This document shows positions 5,707 through 9,947 of a stretch of DNA of 9,947 nucleotides, in pieces. Each line of letters begins with the position of its first letter. The first letter of the stretch is position 1. Origin of the DNA: Syntrophaceae bacterium UBA2188 (GTDB taxonomy: Bacteria > Desulfobacterota > BSN033 > UBA1163); the NCBI GenBank assembly GCA_002327985.1, contig DCVM01000026.1, positions 1 through 9,947 of the forward strand, written 5' to 3'. Under the pieces are notes generated by a model that was given only the letters and a program-made list of their open reading frames with translations, made no database searches and was not told the DNA's origin. A program made the position numbers and the translations under genes.

Positions 5707-8700
5707 ATGAACCCCAAATTTAACGAAGATACCCTTTCTGAGCAGCCAGCCATCGAGCAGTTGAAGCGTCTTGGATACGATTACATCCATGGCGATCAAC
5801 TGGACCCTGAATTGAAGGAAGACTCCGAACGAACATCTCGAAGAGATGTCGTCCTGATTTCCCGCCTCAAGAAGAAGCTTGCCGAAATCAATCCCCAATT
5901 AACCGAAGAAAGCATTAACAAAGCCATAAGGAGAGTCACTCACATTCAGGCCGAAGGTCTGATCGAAGCCAATAGAACTTTCCATCAGGATTTAATCTCA
6001 GGAGTTTCCATAGATCAGGATATTGGGGCAAGAAGACAGAAACTGACGGTCCGATTCATTGATTTTGATGATCCGGAGAAGAACGAATTTCTCGTCGTTA
6101 ACCAATTCTGGGTGAAGGGGCCGAAGGAGACAGACCGACCTGATATTGTGGTTTTCATCAATGGGATTCCTCTGGTTGTGATTGAATCTAAGAGTCCTGT
6201 GGCAAAGCAGACGGGGCTTCTCACTGCCATTGGACAACTGATAAGGTACCAGGACGAAATCCCTCATCTTTTCCATACAAATCAAATCCTGATTGGATTA
6301 AATCTCTTCGGTGCCAGGTATGGAACAATCTTATCCGATGCTGAATTCTTCCATCAATGGAAAGAAATGGGAGATGAGAAGTTTCCCAACATGGCTGATC
6401 ATCCATCAGTGAAGGAGATGTTGGAGCTCGGGTTGATCAAGAAAGAGGATTTGTCAAATAGTCCAACACCACAAGAAGTTCTGATTGCGGGCATTCTCAA
6501 TAAAAAGAACCTCCTTGACATTATCCAAAATTTTATTGTCTACGAGCTCGACCAGAAGCAGCGCAGGACTGTCAAGAAAGTCTGCCGTTACCAGCAGTTC
6601 ACCGCTGTCAATAAGATTCTGAAGAGGGTAACCAGTGAAGACGAAAAGCGAGGGATCATCTGGCACTGGCAGGGATCTGGGAAATCCCTTACCATGCTTT
6701 TTACTGCCGTCAAGCTCAGACGGGAAGAAAAGAAGTTAAAAAACCCCATCATTCTTGTGGTCACCGATCGAATCGACCTGGACGATCAGATCAGCGGGAC
6801 CTTTCGCAATTGCAACTTCCCAAATCCAATACAGATCAGGGAAACAAGAGGCACCCACAGAAAGCTCTATGAACTTTTAAGTCACAAAGTTGGTAATACC
6901 ATACTGGCAACAGTTCATCTATTCAGGAAGCCACTCGACAAACCACTTTCAGAGGCTCAAAATATCATCGTTCTGACAGATGAAGCCCATCGAACTCAAT
7001 ATGGTTTCTTTGCTCTGAATATGCGCCGGGCGCTTCAAAATGCCTCTTTTTTTGCTTTTACTGGAACTCCTCTTGATAAGAGAGATCGTAATACTTACCG
7101 TCATTTCAGCCCACCTGGAGAGCGGTATCTTGATGCCTATTCGATTCGCAGAGCAGAAGATGATAATGAGATTGTTCAGGTCAAATATGCAAGCAGGTTG
7201 GCCCAATTGCAGGTGGTCGGGAAAAGTCTCGATCAGCTCTTTGAAGACCTCTTCCATGATAGAACAAAGGAAGAAAAAGCCCTTCTAAAGAAGAAATACG
7301 CAACGATTGAAACACTCTCCAAGGCAGATCAGAGGATTGAGCGGATTGCCCATGATATGGTGGAGCATTTTAACACAAAGATTCGACCCGATGGGTTTAA
7401 GGCCCAGATCGTGGCATCGGACAGAATCAGGGCGATTAAATATAAAGAGATACTCGATAGACTGATCGGTCCAGAACGATGCGAAGTTGTCATAACTGTT
7501 AACAACAAGGACTCCAAAGAATGGAAAGAGAAATACAGACGGACAAGGGAAGAGGAGAAAGCCATCAAGGAAGCTTTTAATGATCCCAACGATCCATTAG
7601 AGTTTCTGATCGTCTGCGACAAACTCTTAACAGGTTTTGATGCACCGATCGAACAGGTGATGTACCTGGATCAACGACTCAAGGAACATACGTTGCTTCA
7701 AGCCATTGCCCGGACGAATCGGACGTATCCAAGGAAGGAATTTGGCCTCGTAGTGGATTACGTGGGGGTTGGCCGGGAGTTGGCTGAAGCTCTGGTCATA
7801 TTTGAGAAAGAGGACCTTGAAGGAATCTTTGGGGTTGATGATATTCAGAAAGAACTTGCAAATCTCGATTTCTGGCATAAAAAGACGCTCAGTTTTTTCG
7901 ACAAGATAGACCTTTCCAGAGGAAGACCTGAAGATATTCTTCAAAAATGTATGGAGATTCTTAAACCAGAGGATGTGCGGGCTGATTTTGATGTTGCCTT
8001 CAGAAGCATGGCAAGAAGTATGGATATCTTGATGCCGGACCCGGTCGTTGATCCATACCTGAAAGATTTCAAATTTTTAGGTTCTATCAGGGAGGGAGCA
8101 AAGAATCTTTACCGGGACGATCGTTTAAGTCTTGAGGATTGCAGTAAGAAAGTGGAAGACTTGATTCACGCGCATATCAAGGAAACCGGAATAGAGAGCA
8201 TTCTTGAACCCATCAGCATCACAGCCCCGGATTTTCGGGAAAAGTTGGAGATAAAAGGAGGTTCGAAGGCTAAGGCCAGTCATGTAGAATATGCGATCAG
8301 GCAGACCATCAACGAAAAAATTGCCACAGACCCTGCTTTTTACGATTCTCTCAAGGAGAGATTGGAAGAGATCATTGAAGAGAATAGAAAAGAGAGAAAG
8401 GATGAGGCGCGGTTACTGCTAAATCTGATGGAGCTCGGGAGAGAGGAGAGAAAGCGGGAGGCTTATGCCAATTCTCTGGGATTAGAGGGCGCAAAAGAGT
8501 TCTCTCTCTTCGGCCTTCTTCTGCCATTTAGAAAATCCATATTTTCAGATTCGAAGGAAGACCATGTGGCGTTTACAAAAAGAGTCATTAAGTCGATAAA
8601 AGAAAGAAGAGTGATTGACTGGACGGAGAAAGAGGATATTCAAAGAGAAATGAGGAGAGAAGTCAAAAGACTTCTGAGATCAAAAGGTTTTCAAGAGGAT

Positions 8701-8763
8701 CATTTAGAACCCCTGACCCGGGATATTTTGGACCTAGCCCGAATTCATTTGAAAGACTTCTAA
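5707..8763 (+). CDS. hsdR: Type I restriction-modification system endonuclease/translocase subunit HsdR
   Basis: HsdR is the motor and nuclease of the R2M2S1 complex: on unmodified sites it pumps DNA using ATP and cuts at a distance. At 1018 residues it is of normal length. The N-terminal PD-(D/E)xK nuclease carries D146 (RPDIVVF), E160-S-K162 and the Type I QxxxY element Q177-Y181. The superfamily 2 helicase follows: Walker A WQGSGKS 321-327, DEAH box 425-428, FTGTP 451-455, TGFDAP 642-647 and the arginine-finger motif QAIARTNR 665-672. The last 300 residues are the helical C-terminal region that binds the methyltransferase core. All catalytic residues looked for are present, so it should be active. 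ATG 5707 has a G-rich ribosome site supplied by the preceding repeat. hsdR is fourth after hsdM, two accessory genes and hsdS, so it would be translated later than the methyltransferase. Confidence 0.97.
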   Translation: MNPKFNEDTLSEQPAIEQLKRLGYDYIHGDQLDPELKEDSERTSRRDVVLISRLKKKLAEINPQLTEESINKAIRRVTHIQAEGLIEANRTFHQDLISGVSIDQDIGARRQKLTVRFIDFDDPEKNEFLVVNQFWVKGPKETDRPDIVVFINGIPLVVIESKSPVAKQTGLLTAIGQLIRYQDEIPHLFHTNQILIGLNLFGARYGTILSDAEFFHQWKEMGDEKFPNMADHPSVKEMLELGLIKKEDLSNSPTPQEVLIAGILNKKNLLDIIQNFIVYELDQKQRRTVKKVCRYQQFTAVNKILKRVTSEDEKRGIIWHWQGSGKSLTMLFTAVKLRREEKKLKNPIILVVTDRIDLDDQISGTFRNCNFPNPIQIRETRGTHRKLYELLSHKVGNTILATVHLFRKPLDKPLSEAQNIIVLTDEAHRTQYGFFALNMRRALQNASFFAFTGTPLDKRDRNTYRHFSPPGERYLDAYSIRRAEDDNEIVQVKYASRLAQLQVVGKSLDQLFEDLFHDRTKEEKALLKKKYATIETLSKADQRIERIAHDMVEHFNTKIRPDGFKAQIVASDRIRAIKYKEILDRLIGPERCEVVITVNNKDSKEWKEKYRRTREEEKAIKEAFNDPNDPLEFLIVCDKLLTGFDAPIEQVMYLDQRLKEHTLLQAIARTNRTYPRKEFGLVVDYVGVGRELAEALVIFEKEDLEGIFGVDDIQKELANLDFWHKKTLSFFDKIDLSRGRPEDILQKCMEILKPEDVRADFDVAFRSMARSMDILMPDPVVDPYLKDFKFLGSIREGAKNLYRDDRLSLEDCSKKVEDLIHAHIKETGIESILEPISITAPDFREKLEIKGGSKAKASHVEYAIRQTINEKIATDPAFYDSLKERLEEIIEENRKERKDEARLLLNLMELGREERKREAYANSLGLEGAKEFSLFGLLLPFRKSIFSDSKEDHVAFTKRVIKSIKERRVIDWTEKEDIQREMRREVKRLLRSKGFQEDHLEPLTRDILDLARIHLKDF

Positions 8764-8764
8764 G

Positions 8765-9499
8765 ATGAGCCATATTCCATACGGGAACAGAAAAATCAGC
8801 TTTGAAATTAAAAGAGGAAACCGAAAGAAGACGGTCGCCATTCATATTAGTCCTAATGCATTCGTAACTGTTTTAGCTCCTCAGTATCTGGACGAAGAAA
8901 AAATTCGGATGATTGTTCAGAAAAGGGCTCACTGGATTATTGAAAGGCAGGAACAAATAAAAAAGAATAGAAATTCCAATTCAATTAAACAGTTTGTGAG
9001 TGGTGAATCCTTTCCCTACCTGGGGAGATATTATCGTCTGAAAGTAATGAAATCAACCACGGATAGCGAGGAGAAGTGCAGACTGGTCAGCGGTAGATTT
9101 CTGGTTGAGGTCAATGGAAAAGCAAACATTTTGAGCAATAAAAGTGCTGTAAAAAAAGTCCTCCTGGGCTGGTACCTGGAACATGCAGAGGAGAAGATTA
9201 AAGACAGAATTAGTCGATTTGCACAATTGATTGGCAAATGGCCTGCATCAATTAAGATTAAAAATCAAGAGAGGCGATGGGGAAGTTGTTCGCGGAGCGG
9301 AATTATCCGGCTTAATTGGAAGGTCATTATGGCACCCATCTCTGTAATGGATTATGTGATCGTTCATGAATTCTGCCATCTCATTTACCCACACCATTCA
9401 CCTCAATTCTGGCAAAAGGTTCGATCAATTATTCCTGATTACAAAAAAAGGCGGGATTGGTTAAAGGAATTCAGTTTGCAGATAGATGGTTTGGATTAA
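8765..9499 (+). CDS. YgjP-type zinc metallopeptidase (M48/SprT-like, DUF45)
   Basis: A 244-residue protein of the YgjP/DUF45 metallopeptidase group. It has the zinc-binding and catalytic motif HEFCH (201-205), and the third zinc ligand is most likely H211 in the HHSPQFW segment (210-216). The family's RWGSCS motif is at 171-176 and the N-terminal IHISPNAFVTVLAP strand pattern at 27-39. No signal peptide or membrane helix is seen, so it should be cytoplasmic. The ATG lies 1 nt after the hsdR stop, without a strong ribosome site of its own, which points to translational coupling. Genes of this family are often found directly after hsdR in Type I loci, so it is probably a standing accessory of the system, perhaps in HsdR turnover. 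That role is inference; no substrate can be read from the sequence. Confidence 0.9.
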   Translation: MSHIPYGNRKISFEIKRGNRKKTVAIHISPNAFVTVLAPQYLDEEKIRMIVQKRAHWIIERQEQIKKNRNSNSIKQFVSGESFPYLGRYYRLKVMKSTTDSEEKCRLVSGRFLVEVNGKANILSNKSAVKKVLLGWYLEHAEEKIKDRISRFAQLIGKWPASIKIKNQERRWGSCSRSGIIRLNWKVIMAPISVMDYVIVHEFCHLIYPHHSPQFWQKVRSIIPDYKKRRDWLKEFSLQIDGLD

Positions 9500-9599
9500 A
9501 GAGGAAAAACTCGGTACGAAGACCTTCGGTAGCTACAGTACAAAGGCGTGATAAAAAGACGATTACCCGGAACCTTTGAGGTTTAGAGAGATAACCTCC

Positions 9600-9947
9600 T
9601 TAATCCTTCGTTAAATCTTTGTTGATGTCGATTTTGGCTTTAGATCGCAATTGTTCAAGCCAATTTTGGAAGGCCTCTTCCTGCTTCTGATAGCTCAGCC
9701 GTCTTTCAAGAGTTTCCTTTACGGTTTGGAATTTATTCTGATCAGCGGGTTCGTATCCCGATAACTTTACCACAAAATACCCATCCTTTGTTTTGATGAC
9801 TTCTTTGGGAACAGGATTTTTTTCTGTCAGCGGAGCGAGGATTCCCATCAGTTCTCCAGCAGGACCAATTTTGGGGACCACTCCTGCCACCCTTGTGAAA
9901 AAACCTGTTTCCTCTAATGAAAATCCTTTCTCTTTAGCCGCCTCTCT
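9600..9947 (-). CDS. Parvulin-type peptidyl-prolyl cis-trans isomerase, C-terminal part (PpiD/SurA-like, partial)
   Basis: The minus-strand frame is open from the window edge at 9947 to a TAA at 9600-9602, giving 115 residues; the internal GTG at 9890 is not the real start. The stretch reads AAKEKGFSLEETGFFTRVAG, then PAGELMGILAPLTEKNPVP, then KTKDGYFVVKLSGYEPADQN, then a charged helix ending KAKIDINKDLTKD. This matches the C-terminal part of PpiD/SurA-like folding factors, in which a 'GYFVVKL' strand ends a parvulin or parvulin-like domain and a helical arm follows. Such proteins act in the periplasm, usually anchored in the inner membrane or secreted; the N-terminal anchor lies outside the window. 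The gene converges on the metallopeptidase gene with about 100 nt between them and is likely chromosomal rather than part of the restriction locus. Confidence 0.75.
   Translation of the reverse strand, partial: REAAKEKGFSLEETGFFTRVAGVVPKIGPAGELMGILAPLTEKNPVPKEVIKTKDGYFVVKLSGYEPADQNKFQTVKETLERRLSYQKQEEAFQNWLEQLRSKAKIDINKDLTKD

Noticed and set aside
5403..5898. Minus-strand open frames across the hsdS/hsdR junction
   Set aside because: Their Pro-, Ser- and Gly-rich products come from reading the palindromic repeat and the ends of hsdS and hsdR in antisense. There is no start signal or domain.
9500..9599. Possible terminator or attachment site in the convergent gap
   Set aside because: There are short stems (AACCT/AGGTT at 9571-9583; GAGGTT/AACCTC at 9578-9598), an 8-bp palindrome GTAGCTAC (9529-9536) and a TCGGTA direct repeat (9511, 9526). 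None is long and none is followed by a T-run on either strand. Nothing else is seen in this 100-nt gap.

Overview
The window is a complete Type I restriction-modification (RM) locus set between housekeeping genes. On the left, positions 1-137 hold the last 44 codons of ruvB (Holliday-junction motor), followed by a full radC. On the right, a convergent minus-strand gene gives the C-terminal end of a parvulin-type peptidyl-prolyl isomerase of the PpiD/SurA kind. That combination suggests a Gram-negative chromosome. The coding style (moderate AT, many Lys/Glu/Ile) is compatible with a Desulfobacterota-like or related lineage, but this is only an impression. There is no tRNA, integrase, transposase or CRISPR array.

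Layout: ruvB (end) and radC, then an AT-rich intergenic region (939-1052) with a stem-loop just after radC and a strong sigma70-type promoter (TTGACA, 17 bp, TATAAA). An apparent plus-strand operon follows: hsdM (m6A methyltransferase), a predicted AbiEii-like/DUF6036-type nucleotidyltransferase, a winged-helix protein, hsdS (two target-recognition domains), hsdR (PD-(D/E)xK nuclease plus DEAH translocase) and a YgjP-type zinc metalloprotease. HsdM, HsdS and HsdR should form the usual R2M2S1 complex. The nucleotidyltransferase and winged-helix genes overlap each other by 20 nt. The winged-helix gene overlaps hsdS by 1 nt. This two-gene cassette is therefore translationally tied to the specificity subunit, and it looks like a toxin-antitoxin-like or accessory defence module nested in the RM operon. 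It is the most interesting part of the window.

Two copies of a GC-rich palindromic repeat sit exactly at the hsdM/nucleotidyltransferase and hsdS/hsdR junctions. Their left arms are identical over 23 nt. In both places the G-rich right end of the repeat supplies the Shine-Dalgarno sequence of the next gene, and the second ends in a run of eight G. The hsdS gene carries a run of seven G inside its second recognition domain, where gain or loss of one G would truncate the protein. This raises the possibility of phase-variable specificity.
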